From Scytonema tolypothrichoides VB-61278 (lineage in GTDB: Bacteria; Cyanobacteriota; Cyanobacteriia; Cyanobacteriales; Nostocaceae), in contig NZ_JXCA02000027.1 in assembly GCF_000828085.3 (NCBI RefSeq), positions 272,608 through 336,607 on the forward strand: a DNA stretch of 64,000 bases, read 5' to 3'. Made by a program: the position numbers and the translations under genes. Positions 18,482-27,824 of this stretch are shown in pieces. The notes under the pieces were generated by a model. The model did no database searches. It was not told the DNA's origin and saw only the letters and a program-made list of their open reading frames with translations. Every line of letters begins with the position of its first letter. The first letter of the stretch is position 1.

Positions 18482-19876
18482 TTACATTTTTGAATTTTGA
18501 ATTTTGAATTTTGAATTGCTTAGTCGTCGCCGAAACTTAAGCTTTATACGTTTGAGAAGTTCCCGACTTCCCTCAGTACGCCAAATTTCAATGACTCGCG
18601 CTAATTTACCACGTTTTACTACGGTCGGTGTGACGAGTTTACGTATTTGTCGGTCAGGTGCGTACTCTGGTTGTAAACAGTAGCGCCGGAGAGGTTCGAC
18701 GACTTGTGACCAATTTAAGGAGTCGCGTAAGGGTTCAAATGCTGAAGCCCAAGATGATTTGGGGCGTTCTAAGATTTGTGCGATCGCCACTCTCACCGCT
18801 TCTACATCCAATGGTGGGACAGCTTTACCAACACCATACTCTTTTACCCATTCACTGGTGACATCTCCCTCACTCACAAGTACAGGTAAACGCGCCCAGA
18901 GATAATCTAGTACTCGTGTGCGAATGGAATAACGAGTTTCGATGTGTGGGGGATGAAGAGTGACTCCGATATCAGCTTCACACAACAGCGCTTCTCTTTG
19001 TTCGTATGGTATCCACTCGTAAAAGAAAATGGTACGGTCTTTTTCCCCAATTTCAGCAGCAAGGACTTGAACTTGTTGGGCCATTTTATGTGGAGGAACC
19101 TGAGGGTTGGGATGACGCGTTCCTAAAAAGACGAGTCGTGCTTGTGGGTATTCAGCAATCACACCAGTCCAAGCTTTGACCAAAGTAAGGGGGTCGAGCC
19201 AGTCCCAAATACCGCCACCCCATAGTACAATACGAGCATCTTCTGGAAATCCAGGATGTATACCGCGTAATGTAGGATTTGGACGGGGTTCTCGGTTAAG
19301 AAAGCCGATTCCTACCACATCAATCAAAGAACGCAGGCTGGTATCTTTGGCAAAGTTGCGGGGGTTGATGCGTCCATTGGAAGCGAGTAAACCGATCCAG
19401 AAATCTCGTTGGCGATCGCTTCCACAAATGAAAAAATCACCTAAACGCGCTAGGTTATTGGTTACGTCTACTGCGCGGTTATTCAAGCTTTCCTGTGCTG
19501 GAAGTGGCTTGTTGAGATGGTAATGTAAATTCTCTAAAATAAAAGGATCGTAAAGGTCAACGACGATGCGTTTTTGTGTCTGGTGCAAGAAGGGAAATTT
19601 TTCTACCATGTAACCAGACACCAAGGTAATGTCACTGTTTTCTACCAAGACTTGTAAACTTTTCGGGCGTTCATCCCAGTAACGTACTAGTTTTATATTG
19701 GGAACTTGGAGAGTCGTTTCCGAGGGAATGGCGAGGGTGACATTCAAATCCTGACTAAGAACACGCGCTAATTCCAGGTAACGCATCCCTGGACCTGCCA
19801 TTTTAGTATCTACCACATCATTACTGACGATGAGTAAGTGTGGGCGAGGTTTAATGTTTTCTAATTCAGGCATCAA
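18482..19876 (-). CDS. Glycosyltransferase (GT4-like)
   Basis: Protein of 464 residues with GT-B features: N-terminal HLLIVSNDVVDTKMAGPGMRY, nucleotide-sugar domain with VLWGGGIWDWLDPLTLVKAW near residue 220, and YSIRTRVLDYLWARLPVLVSEG near 325. In place of the strict GT4 E-x7-E motif the latter segment is degenerate. The start overlaps the stop of the next upstream glycosyltransferase by 4 nt, indicating translational coupling. The last residues (FKIQNSKM) are encoded by a TTTTGAATTTTGAATTTTGA simple repeat at the 3' end, so the natural C-terminus has probably been replaced or extended by repeat DNA. Confidence 0.88.
   Translation of the reverse strand: MMPELENIKPRPHLLIVSNDVVDTKMAGPGMRYLELARVLSQDLNVTLAIPSETTLQVPNIKLVRYWDERPKSLQVLVENSDITLVSGYMVEKFPFLHQTQKRIVVDLYDPFILENLHYHLNKPLPAQESLNNRAVDVTNNLARLGDFFICGSDRQRDFWIGLLASNGRINPRNFAKDTSLRSLIDVVGIGFLNREPRPNPTLRGIHPGFPEDARIVLWGGGIWDWLDPLTLVKAWTGVIAEYPQARLVFLGTRHPNPQVPPHKMAQQVQVLAAEIGEKDRTIFFYEWIPYEQREALLCEADIGVTLHPPHIETRYSIRTRVLDYLWARLPVLVSEGDVTSEWVKEYGVGKAVPPLDVEAVRVAIAQILERPKSSWASAFEPLRDSLNWSQVVEPLRRYCLQPEYAPDRQIRKLVTPTVVKRGKLARVIEIWRTEGSRELLKRIKLKFRRRLSNSKFKIQNSKM
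18488..18517. repeat. Heptamer tandem repeat at a gene 3' end
   Basis: About four units of TTTTGAA lie within the last codons of the glycosyltransferase gene and encode its FKIQNSK end. Confidence 0.7.
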
Positions 19877-21174
19877 TTGATTTTTGATTGTAATATTCCT
19901 TTTAGCTTAAACCACTGATTTCTCAGTTGCCAAAATCTACTTCTTTCCATGTAATCAACTAACGCTTTTAATCGTTCAATTTCTGCATCTTTATGTTTTA
20001 ACTCTGTCTGTAATTGAGAGCTATCTATCAATTGACTACTGTTCTGTGTTATGGATTCCAATCTATTTTTTATTTTTTGACCAATCACTTTAGGGCTTAA
20101 CAAAGACTGAATGTGTTCAGATGCTTTTGCTCCTATCTGCTTTGCTTCTTCATAATTTTTAAAAACATATTGCATGAAATATGCTGCATGGTCAATATCT
20201 GGTTCTGCCCATGTACTTCCCTTCTTGTAATGTGCATAATCTTCTGTTAAGGTAGTTAAAGAATACTTGACAGGAAAACTATTAGTAACATTCATAAAGT
20301 CAGTGTTTCCTGAGTAGGCAGTGGCTATAACTGGTTTTCCATAGAACATAGCTTCAGCAATAGTTAAGCCAAATCCTTCTGAGCGATGTAGAGATACATA
20401 GCAATCACAATGGGAAATGAGGGCATTAATTTCATCTTTGAGCAAATATTTTTCAATAAATTTTATGTTTTTAAAATCTTGTGCCAAATCTTTTAGCTGC
20501 TTATATTTATCAGGAAACTTGTGAGCATTAGAAAATTTCAGAACGAGTAAAACTTGATCATCTTTACCAAAGGCTCGCTGAAAAGCTTCAATAACTGCTA
20601 TGGGATTTTTGCGTTCAAATACACTGTAAAAATCAAAGATAAAGAGAAAAATAAACTTATTATCTGGTAGCCCCAGTGATTGTTTGCTTACTTTAGGTTT
20701 TGGTAGCGAAATACTGTGCATCACCTTCATTACAGGGATAGGTGATAGTGGTGCGATTGCATCCACAGAGTAACTACTAGGAGTCCATATTTCATCAAAA
20801 AGATTGAATGCAGGCAGCCATTCTTTGGGAAAATCAGGAAGCTCCCATGCCCACAATCCAATATTATATTTATTTTTAAAATATTCAATACCTACAGAGT
20901 TCAGAAAAGAATTTATCATATCCCCATTCACATGGATAATATTGATTGGATAGGGATTATCGTCGGAAAAATTTGTATAAGTATAATCTAATTTTCTATG
21001 ATTTGTATTAAAAGTACAGTTATTAATAACGAAAGGAATATTAACCGCTTCAAGTGCTCTAAGAGTTGATCTGACACCTTCACCCAGTCCAAATTCGCTG
21101 TTAACGTAACCTGAGGTATTGACGCCAAAAGCAATACTCGTGTTGAAAGATGAAATTTCCGCTTCTGAATGCAT
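19873..21174 (-). CDS. Glycosyltransferase family 4 protein with C-terminal coiled coil
   Basis: Protein of 433 residues. I use the ATG at 21174 (MHSEAEISSFN) because a strong AGGAGG sits 7 bases before it; the frame opens earlier but would overlap the upstream gene. The N-domain begins GVNTSGYVNSEFGLGEG, and the donor domain has FIFLFIFDFYSVFERKNP and the E-x7-E motif in EGFGLTIAEAMFYGKPVI. The last ~45 residues (ELKHKDAEIERLKALVDYMERS...) form a short coiled coil ending in a hydrophobic/aromatic stretch, typical of glycosyltransferases in polysaccharide loci. It is coupled by a 4-nt overlap to the next gene. Confidence 0.92.
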   Translation of the reverse strand: MHSEAEISSFNTSIAFGVNTSGYVNSEFGLGEGVRSTLRALEAVNIPFVINNCTFNTNHRKLDYTYTNFSDDNPYPINIIHVNGDMINSFLNSVGIEYFKNKYNIGLWAWELPDFPKEWLPAFNLFDEIWTPSSYSVDAIAPLSPIPVMKVMHSISLPKPKVSKQSLGLPDNKFIFLFIFDFYSVFERKNPIAVIEAFQRAFGKDDQVLLVLKFSNAHKFPDKYKQLKDLAQDFKNIKFIEKYLLKDEINALISHCDCYVSLHRSEGFGLTIAEAMFYGKPVIATAYSGNTDFMNVTNSFPVKYSLTTLTEDYAHYKKGSTWAEPDIDHAAYFMQYVFKNYEEAKQIGAKASEHIQSLLSPKVIGQKIKNRLESITQNSSQLIDSSQLQTELKHKDAEIERLKALVDYMERSRFWQLRNQWFKLKGILQSKIN

Positions 21175-21194
21175 ATTTTTTCCTCCTATTTCAT

Positions 21195-21563
21195 TCACTT
21201 TTGCCAAATCACTAATATCACTCCACAGACAATGAAGCTCAAGCCTATTAGACGCATCATAGGAATAGGTTCTCTAAATATGAAATAACCCATTAAAACT
21301 GAGAAAACATAAACGAGGGACACAGATGGACCTGCAATGCTCAGATTTACTTTAGTTAAAAGTAGAATGTAAGCTATAGCGCCTAGACCATAGCAGCTTA
21401 GCCCAACTACTAGTTCAGGTGTTGTAGCAATGCTAAGAATTTGACCAATTGTGTTTCCTGGATTTAAGCTTCCTAATTTCAGTGCACCAACCTTTAAAAA
21501 AAATTGCCCTCCAACACTAGCCATGACAGACATTATCAGTAAAAAAAATTCTTGTATGTTCAT
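21195..21563 (-). CDS. EmrE/EamA-like small membrane transporter
   Basis: Protein of 122 residues with four predicted transmembrane helices, of the drug/metabolite transporter superfamily (SMR size). It shows the FFLKVGALKLG N-terminal helix and the AGPSVSLVYVFSVLMGYFIF region. In glycan loci such small proteins often act as halves of a flippase for lipid-linked sugars, as ArnE/ArnF do. Here the neighbouring DPM-like GT2 and the 685-residue membrane protein make this role plausible, but it is an inference. Only 20 bases separate it from the next gene downstream. Confidence 0.82.
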   Translation of the reverse strand: MNIQEFFLLIMSVMASVGGQFFLKVGALKLGSLNPGNTIGQILSIATTPELVVGLSCYGLGAIAYILLLTKVNLSIAGPSVSLVYVFSVLMGYFIFREPIPMMRLIGLSFIVCGVILVIWQK

Positions 21564-21611
21564 AAAGTGTCCTCACAATTATTGACTTTTTTTAGCCACT
21601 TTCATTACTTA

Positions 21612-23669
21612 TTAAGATTTTGAATTGACAGATACTTCAAATTTTGGAGACTCTGCTTGTTTTTCATGAAACCAAGCAACATGCTCTTGAAGCATTGTTA
21701 AAATCAAGCTATATTGTCCTGGTTTTATAGGAGTTTTAATAACTGCATTAATTGCTGCTGACTCTCCAGGAGATAAATCAAAAGGAAGAGGTATGCGATC
21801 GCCATCTCCCTCGAAAACTGCTAACTTTCCTTCAGAGTCCAGCCAACGATAACTGAAGGATGTATAATGTTTACCTTTAGTAGACCATAAGAAGTTGCTG
21901 ATATTTTTAACAACAACTGGGACTTTAATTGCTGAAGCTATTTTTACAGTTTTAGGAATTTCATATACTTCGATTTTTTGTGAGAATATTTTGCTAATAG
22001 GCAGTTGTAGATGATAAGAAGTCCAATTACCTGAAGAACTTAAATTTTCTTTAACCGAGTACATGGAGACTAATTTATCATCATTTTTCAGAGACTTCTG
22101 GGATATTATACAAAGTTGTCCTCTACTATCTTCTCCTAGCCAATTGATCAGTTGAGGCGTACTCATTGAGTCTTCCATACGACCATAGTTAGGGGGTACA
22201 TTCCCTGAATAACCATTGACCACAGGTATATTAGCTTTAATACCAGCCCACATAGCCGAGAGTTGTGATGACCAAGATGGCTCTTCAGGTTTTAGAGTTA
22301 CATATGCAACATCGCAATCCTTTTCCATGAGTTCCTGAATTTGTGCAACGTTCTTTGTTAAAGGTGCAAGCTCAAAATTATATGAGTTAGTGACAATTTG
22401 TTCTAAGACACACCCAATACAAAGTAGACTGACTACTATCATACGCAACCGCTGATTAAGGATAGTCAGCAGCACAGAGTCTAGACAAAGCATCACCGCA
22501 ATTAGGATATAAAAATAAAATACTGTCCAAATACGACTGACTGCTCTAATTACTGAAGCGCCAGGTACAAGTGCATAGACAATTCTCCAGATTGACCAAG
22601 TATTTGACACATGCAGAGTCATAATAAAAATAGTCAAAGCGACAAGTAAGCAAATTTTGACGAGTAGAGTTCTTTCATCATTCAATATATTTTTGCGATA
22701 CACTAAGGTATGTATAGACAGAGCAATCAGCAATAAAGTCAGAAATCCAAGAAAGATGTGGTGTTCATGAGACATTGGTAAATGCTTGGAATTTCCTGAT
22801 AACAAAGACCACCAAAGACTATCAGGCGCTGGTAAAAACCATGAGGAAAACCTTGGTAGCATAGAGTCTACTTGTGTGTAGGACGGAGAACCAAGTATTC
22901 CCTTAGCCTTTATATAAGGTCCTAGTAAGCCAAGCATTAGTAACAGCCAGATAGCAGTTATCAAAATAGCTGGTTTATAATTCTGCTTAAAATAGATAAT
23001 TAAACGCTGCCAAACACTTTTATCTAATAGGCAAGTTATTGTTGTAAAAATAGCTAAAGAGAACATTAAAAACCAGCCCAAGTAAATACCTGCAAGCACT
23101 TGAAAATAGATAAGTAGTAGTGAATATGCGAGTGGTTTATTCCTTGGGTTTATCAAAAAATTCCACAGAAACAAAAAAGCTAGTGGTGTGAAAAACTGAG
23201 GAAGTAGCTGTTGATGACCTATTTGAACAATTCTTGGCATTCCAAATGCAAAAAGGAAAGCACCAATTGCAGCTGTTACATGACCTACTTTGTGATACCG
23301 CATCAATACAGCAAAGCTAACAAAGCATAGTACACAAACCACAATCATCCACAACTGATATGACAACTCTGGTGATAAAAATGCCCTCAGTATAAAGTAG
23401 ATAGGAGCTGAGCCAAATAAGTTATCTGAAAAAGTTAGAACGTTTTTATATGGATAAAAAAAAGCTGGTGAAAATAATTCACCAACGTAGTTCCTATTAA
23501 AAATGACCTGAAAAAAATGTTCTAAAAAGTAATGATTTAAGCGTGTATCTCCTGGGTCTGTTTGCATATGTGCAAATCCAGACATTATTGTAGGACGAAA
23601 TGCGTTAAACACACCTACAATACAAAAAATGACATACAACAGAAATTGAGGTCTAATAAAAAACTTCAT
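21612..23669 (-). CDS. Multi-pass membrane protein (GT-C-like) with C-terminal beta-sandwich domain
   Basis: Protein of 685 residues. Residues 1-420 hold about ten to eleven hydrophobic helices. The first luminal loop contains MQTDPGDTRLNHYFLEH, with a DxGDT-like acidic cluster as in GT-C polyprenyl-phosphate-sugar transferases. A soluble part follows, and residues ~575-680 form a beta-rich domain (YRWLDSEGKLAVFEGDGDR ... LQEHVAWF) that recurs in the 612-residue methyltransferase of this locus. It probably transfers a sugar from a lipid carrier on the periplasmic face. The family could not be named with certainty. A 293-base repeat-filled gap separates it from the GT2 gene upstream. Confidence 0.72.
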   Translation of the reverse strand: MKFFIRPQFLLYVIFCIVGVFNAFRPTIMSGFAHMQTDPGDTRLNHYFLEHFFQVIFNRNYVGELFSPAFFYPYKNVLTFSDNLFGSAPIYFILRAFLSPELSYQLWMIVVCVLCFVSFAVLMRYHKVGHVTAAIGAFLFAFGMPRIVQIGHQQLLPQFFTPLAFLFLWNFLINPRNKPLAYSLLLIYFQVLAGIYLGWFLMFSLAIFTTITCLLDKSVWQRLIIYFKQNYKPAILITAIWLLLMLGLLGPYIKAKGILGSPSYTQVDSMLPRFSSWFLPAPDSLWWSLLSGNSKHLPMSHEHHIFLGFLTLLLIALSIHTLVYRKNILNDERTLLVKICLLVALTIFIMTLHVSNTWSIWRIVYALVPGASVIRAVSRIWTVFYFYILIAVMLCLDSVLLTILNQRLRMIVVSLLCIGCVLEQIVTNSYNFELAPLTKNVAQIQELMEKDCDVAYVTLKPEEPSWSSQLSAMWAGIKANIPVVNGYSGNVPPNYGRMEDSMSTPQLINWLGEDSRGQLCIISQKSLKNDDKLVSMYSVKENLSSSGNWTSYHLQLPISKIFSQKIEVYEIPKTVKIASAIKVPVVVKNISNFLWSTKGKHYTSFSYRWLDSEGKLAVFEGDGDRIPLPFDLSPGESAAINAVIKTPIKPGQYSLILTMLQEHVAWFHEKQAESPKFEVSVNSKS

Positions 23670-23962
23670 ACATGGATGTGAATGATTATTTTTCAGTTGA
23701 TTCCAGAGAAACTCTCAAGAAACACAGGGAACAGGGAACTCTTAACAGTGAACAGTAAACAGTAAACAGTGAAAACTGAAAACTGACGACTGGTAACTGG
23801 TACTGCGTAGGTAGCTGATAACTGATAACTGTTTTAAGAAGGGGAATGGTGTTTCTTAAGGCTGTTGCTAGTGGTGAGTAAGCGCGCGAGTGACGGGTTT
23901 CCCGACGAGGGAAGACGCGCGTTCCCGGAGGGTTTCTTGCGAAGCGTCAGAGGCTCATATTT
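23670..23962. repeat. Spacer with STRR tract and GC-rich repeat
   Basis: About 23723-23831 is a run of heptamer-like units (AACAGGG, AACAGTG, AACAGTA, AACTGAA, TAACTGA). It is followed near 23880-23950 by GC-rich palindromic sequence. No ORF is supportable. It is the largest gap in the glycan locus and may mark an internal transcription break. Confidence 0.75.
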
Positions 23963-24664
23963 TTAACTTATCGTCAATAGATTGTATTTAAGAATACACC
24001 ATATAGCTCTGAATCCATCTTTCCAACCTATTTTTTTACCTTCCTTATAAGTACGACCGTAATATGATATACCTACTTCATAAATGCGACATTCCATTTT
24101 TGCAACTTTTGCAGTTATTTCCGGTTCAAATCCAAATCGATTTTCTTGTATCTGAACAGCTTGAATGACTTCCCGTCGAAATGCCTTGTAGCATGTTTCC
24201 ATATCTGTCAAATTAATATTTGTCAACATATTGGATAACATTGTTAAAAATCCATTCCCTACTCTGTGCCAATAATAAACAACTCTATGAGGTCTACCAC
24301 TTTGAAAACGAGAGCCGAAGACTACATCAGCTTTGTTTTCTAAAATAGGTTGAATCATGATTGGATACTCTTGAGGGTCATACTCTAAATCAGCATCTTG
24401 AATAATGACAATATTACCAGTAGCAGCAGCAAAGCCAGTACGCAAAGCTGCACCTTTACCCAGGTTTTTTTTATGATAAATAACTTGAGCGACTTGTGAT
24501 TCTATCCTAGATTTGAGTAATTGACGCGTCCCGTCTGTGGAGCAGTCATCAACTATAATAATTTCGCAGTCTTTAACTGGAGATGCTTTAACGGCTTCAA
24601 TAACTTGACCGATAGTTCCTAGTTCGTTATAACAAGGGATGACTACAGATAGTTTCATATTCAC
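23963..24664 (-). CDS. Glycosyltransferase family 2 (polyprenyl-phosphate sugar synthase-like)
   Basis: GT-A glycosyltransferase of 233 residues, most like dolichyl-phosphate mannose synthase-type enzymes that load a sugar onto a polyprenyl phosphate at the cytosolic face. Motifs: [18 protein letters not shown] at the N-terminus, [25 protein letters not shown], and the metal-binding [26 protein letters not shown] is the typical acceptor-side motif. It has no C-terminal membrane domain, so the lipid-sugar would be flipped and used by other proteins; the EmrE-like and GT-C-like neighbours fit those steps. Confidence 0.92.
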   Translation of the reverse strand: MNMKLSVVIPCYNELGTIGQVIEAVKASPVKDCEIIIVDDCSTDGTRQLLKSRIESQVAQVIYHKKNLGKGAALRTGFAAATGNIVIIQDADLEYDPQEYPIMIQPILENKADVVFGSRFQSGRPHRVVYYWHRVGNGFLTMLSNMLTNINLTDMETCYKAFRREVIQAVQIQENRFGFEPEITAKVAKMECRIYEVGISYYGRTYKEGKKIGWKDGFRAIWCILKYNLLTIS

Positions 24665-24739
24665 TTATTCACTCCTCTTAAACATAGAAAAATCTATGAT
24701 TTGACCACTTAGATGAAAGTCTCTTTTGATGAATACAAA

Positions 24740-25765
24740 TTACTTTTTTGCCAAAAGTATGATTGTATTTCGTAGTAATGGATGATGATCACCAAGCGCA
24801 GAAACAACTTTATAAGCATAGTCACCAGTCCCATAACGCCAATTACAGTAACTGTTAATTCCATACATTTGTATATTTGTGAAACCTGCTTTTTCTACAA
24901 CATTGTAAACTTCTTTGGGTGTGTACTCTCGATTATGCCTATCTAAGCCGCCATAAAATATTTCTGGCTGCCAAAAAATATTAACCTCGTTCATCAAAGC
25001 ATATATATTTGAGATATTACATATGTTCGGTGTAGATAGCACCATCAATCCATCTGGTTTTAATAGCCTTCTTAAATCGGATAGAACTTCAAGCGGATTT
25101 TTAATTGCTATATGTTCTAAAACTTCAGTAAAGTAAACTGCATCGAAACTGTTCTGAGTATAAGGAAGAGGTGCTTTCTCAATATCATGTTCTATTACAC
25201 CTAATTTCTCCAACCACTCAGGTGAAGAATATGTGCTACGCCAAGCTTCATTCAAATTGACACCAACAACATCCATATTAAGCAAATGCAAGCCTATACC
25301 AACATGTCCTGGTGCAGAACCGACATCTAATATTTTTGATTGACTTGGCAAAGTCATTGCAGCAGCCAAGTAATGGAGGTATCTAGGCGTTGATGACTTA
25401 AAGTAATCTCCGTGACTATTGCTAGCAACTAATTTTTCTACTTCGTTCAATAATTTTTGTGCTTGATCCAAATTTGTACGAATTATTGGTGGTATATCTG
25501 TTGACAGCAGAGAAGTCATGTTAGAATTTTTCAGAATTTGCTGTGCAAAAGATATTTCACTCTGGATTTCTTCTTTCTGGATTTCTTCTTTCTGGATTTC
25601 TTCTTTCTGGATTTCTTCTTTCTGGATTTCTTCTTTCTGGATTTCTTCTTTCTGGATTTCTTCTTTCTGGATTTCTTCTTGCTTAATCTCTACTGATGAT
25701 GACCATTTATCTTGGCTTTTCCAAATCCTTTTTAGAGCATCGCTAAAAGTTTTAATTTTAATCAT
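24740..25765 (-). CDS. Class I SAM-dependent methyltransferase with repetitive N-terminal segment
   Basis: Protein of 341 residues starting at the ATG for MIKIKTFSDALKR, which overlaps the upstream gene by 4 nt (ATGA). Residues about 28-68 are eight pentapeptide units EEIQK (last one EEIQ), encoded by a perfect 15-bp tandem repeat. The Rossmann methyltransferase core follows: SAM motif I ILDVGSAPGHVGIGL near residue 145, FDAVYFTEVLEHI, and LRRLLKPDGLMVLSTPN. The acceptor is unknown; in this locus it is probably a sugar or glycolipid. Copy-number change of the 15-bp unit would keep frame, so repeat length may vary between strains. Confidence 0.9.
   Translation of the reverse strand: MIKIKTFSDALKRIWKSQDKWSSSVEIKQEEIQKEEIQKEEIQKEEIQKEEIQKEEIQKEEIQKEEIQSEISFAQQILKNSNMTSLLSTDIPPIIRTNLDQAQKLLNEVEKLVASNSHGDYFKSSTPRYLHYLAAAMTLPSQSKILDVGSAPGHVGIGLHLLNMDVVGVNLNEAWRSTYSSPEWLEKLGVIEHDIEKAPLPYTQNSFDAVYFTEVLEHIAIKNPLEVLSDLRRLLKPDGLMVLSTPNICNISNIYALMNEVNIFWQPEIFYGGLDRHNREYTPKEVYNVVEKAGFTNIQMYGINSYCNWRYGTGDYAYKVVSALGDHHPLLRNTIILLAKK
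25561..25680. repeat. Perfect 15-bp tandem repeat, 8 copies
   Basis: The unit TCTGGATTTCTTCTT is repeated eight times without mismatch inside the methyltransferase gene (minus strand EEIQK codons). The absence of any silent drift indicates recent expansion. Confidence 0.97.
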
Positions 25766-27813
25766 TGATTTCCCTCTTTTAGATAACACAAGTAAAAATT
25801 ATCAATTTCCACGTTGTATTTTCTTGCTCCTCTTAATAAATTTTCACAAAATCCTGGTGTTCTGCTGTATTGAGCCTCTCGTAAAAAAAGTTCCCGATAA
25901 CGTTCTGGATGCTTTTTCATTAACAATGCATCTTTTTCAAAAAAACGATTTCTTTCTTCATGACTTTCACGCATATCAGTCCGAAGATGAGGAGGATGAA
26001 AGACGCATACATCGTGTGCGAATGGAATTTTGCCATAATGGCAAATTCTCCAACCCAAATCGGTGTCTTCACGAAAGTGAGGATTCTCAAAAGATTCATC
26101 AAATCCATCCACCGCCATAAACACTTCCCGTCTAAGCAGTAAATTGGCAGTCATAAAACCAATTCCTTCAAATCCAACATTGGTTACAGGACGGTAATTA
26201 CTGTCTTCGAGTTTATCTGAAACAATCAGCCCTTCTACACCAACAACATATTTATTCTCAAAATACTTTATACTATTCTTTAGCCAATCAAGCTGTGGTA
26301 GACAATCATCGTCAGTAAAAGCTAAAACTTCGCCTCTTGCATAAAAGGCGGCTGTATTTCGCGCTGTAACAGCTCCTTTAATGTCAGTGTGGATATAAAG
26401 AATATCTAGCTCAGAGTATTCTTGATCTGGTTTGCATGAACTCTTACTTTGGTCAACTATAATAATCTCAAAATTTTTAAAAACTTGTTTTTGTAAACAA
26501 TCAAGCAATTCTTTTAACTTGCTGTGTCTTTCATATGTGGGAATAATGACACTAAAAAATGGGCGCTGTTTGTCCAGCTTAACTTTATTTCTGTACAACA
26601 GAACCCCTAAATTTTTGGAAATTAATTGCCAAGAATATTTTCTTTCTACAACATCTCTAGCTGCAGCGCCATAAGCTTCACGAGACTTCTTATCCTTAAG
26701 CAAAGACTCAATGCTGTTGACGAACTTTTCTTCAGTACAAATCAGAAATGATGGTTCTGAACCTTGAAATATACCTCGTACTCCGATAGGTGTTGAAATC
26801 ACAGGTAGACTAGCCGCCATGTAATCAAACATTTTGATATTCGTACCTGAACCAGAGAACATTGGATTAAGAGCAAGATCAGCTGCTGCGAGATAAGTCA
26901 GTTTTTCTTCTTCTTGTAAAAAACCTGTGATAATAACGTTATTAATATTTCTCTCAATAATTTCTCTTTGGTTAAAGTTACCACCGACGCCTCCACAGAT
27001 AGCGAATTTGACATGAGGCAAAGCAGGAGCTAACTTTTCAATAATAAAACTTGCGGCTTCAACATTTGGTGGATAGGAACTACCAATAAAAATAGCGAGT
27101 GGACTGTTTCCTACGCCTAGTTTTTTTCTGGCTGCTTGTTTAACACTGTCACTCTTGTGAATTTTATCAGTAAACACGCCATTAGGAACAACAGCTATTT
27201 TGCTAAAAGGAAGATTATACAACCTATGAAATAATTCTCTGTCTTCATGCGAACAGGCAAGAATTAAATCTGAATGATGACAAAGTTCATACTCTATCCT
27301 AACGACATTTTTCGCAATTTCAGTGCCAAAAGCACCATCATCTAATAAACTGGTTCTTAAAAAGCCTTCTACATTATGTGAATCATAAACCACAAGCTGT
27401 GGACGTACTTTTAACTTATCCTTAACCAGAGGATATACCCAAGGATGAGAAAAGATGACAATATCTGATTCAGCGACTTTACTAAGAGCTGTTTCCACAA
27501 ATTCAGGTGAATGGTGAGCTAGCAAATTAAAGCAAGAATCGATGATAGTTTTACCACCCACCCGTGCTTGCCATTCGGCACAAACAGAAAAGTGTTTTTC
27601 ACTCAGAGGAATATCTATTTCTTCTAAAGTATTGCTCAAACGGTGCTTTCGATACTTTTCACCTTCCCAATCATAGGTTCCTATGTAGGTTGTTGGAAGG
27701 TTTTCACCGATTCCATGATACAAACCCAGTAGCCTCAGCCTTCCACCACCAACAGGCGGATCAATAGGCTGCATATCTAAGACAGTAACTTGGAATGATG
27801 AATGCTGAGTCAC
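25762..27813 (-). CDS. Bifunctional glycosyltransferase: GT4-like domain fused to GT2 domain
   Basis: Protein of 683 residues with two catalytic modules. Residues ~1-400 form a GT-B unit: VTVLDMQPIDPPVGGGRLRL at the start, AIFIGSSYPPNVEAASFI near residue 235, and MFDYMAASLPVISTPIGVRG. Residues ~415-640 form a GT-A (GT2) unit: FFSVIIPTYERHSKLKELL, IIVDQSKSS, AFTDDDCLPQLDWL with the DDD metal-binding triad, and EDTDLGWRICHYGK. The fusion suggests two successive sugar additions by one polypeptide. It is coupled to the methyltransferase downstream by a 4-nt overlap, and sits 11 bases after the next glycosyltransferase. Confidence 0.9.
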   Translation of the reverse strand: MTQHSSFQVTVLDMQPIDPPVGGGRLRLLGLYHGIGENLPTTYIGTYDWEGEKYRKHRLSNTLEEIDIPLSEKHFSVCAEWQARVGGKTIIDSCFNLLAHHSPEFVETALSKVAESDIVIFSHPWVYPLVKDKLKVRPQLVVYDSHNVEGFLRTSLLDDGAFGTEIAKNVVRIEYELCHHSDLILACSHEDRELFHRLYNLPFSKIAVVPNGVFTDKIHKSDSVKQAARKKLGVGNSPLAIFIGSSYPPNVEAASFIIEKLAPALPHVKFAICGGVGGNFNQREIIERNINNVIITGFLQEEEKLTYLAAADLALNPMFSGSGTNIKMFDYMAASLPVISTPIGVRGIFQGSEPSFLICTEEKFVNSIESLLKDKKSREAYGAAARDVVERKYSWQLISKNLGVLLYRNKVKLDKQRPFFSVIIPTYERHSKLKELLDCLQKQVFKNFEIIIVDQSKSSCKPDQEYSELDILYIHTDIKGAVTARNTAAFYARGEVLAFTDDDCLPQLDWLKNSIKYFENKYVVGVEGLIVSDKLEDSNYRPVTNVGFEGIGFMTANLLLRREVFMAVDGFDESFENPHFREDTDLGWRICHYGKIPFAHDVCVFHPPHLRTDMRESHEERNRFFEKDALLMKKHPERYRELFLREAQYSRTPGFCENLLRGARKYNVEIDNFYLCYLKEGNQ

Positions 27814-27824
27814 GTGACCTCCAT

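Noticed and set aside
23723..23831. CRISPR array, because of regular short repeats.
   Set aside because: Units are only about 7 bases and contiguous, without unique spacers; this is an STRR tract.
25518..26120. Plus-strand ORF with FWISS repeats.
   Set aside because: It is the mirror of the EEIQK tandem repeat and crosses the boundary of two real minus-strand genes.
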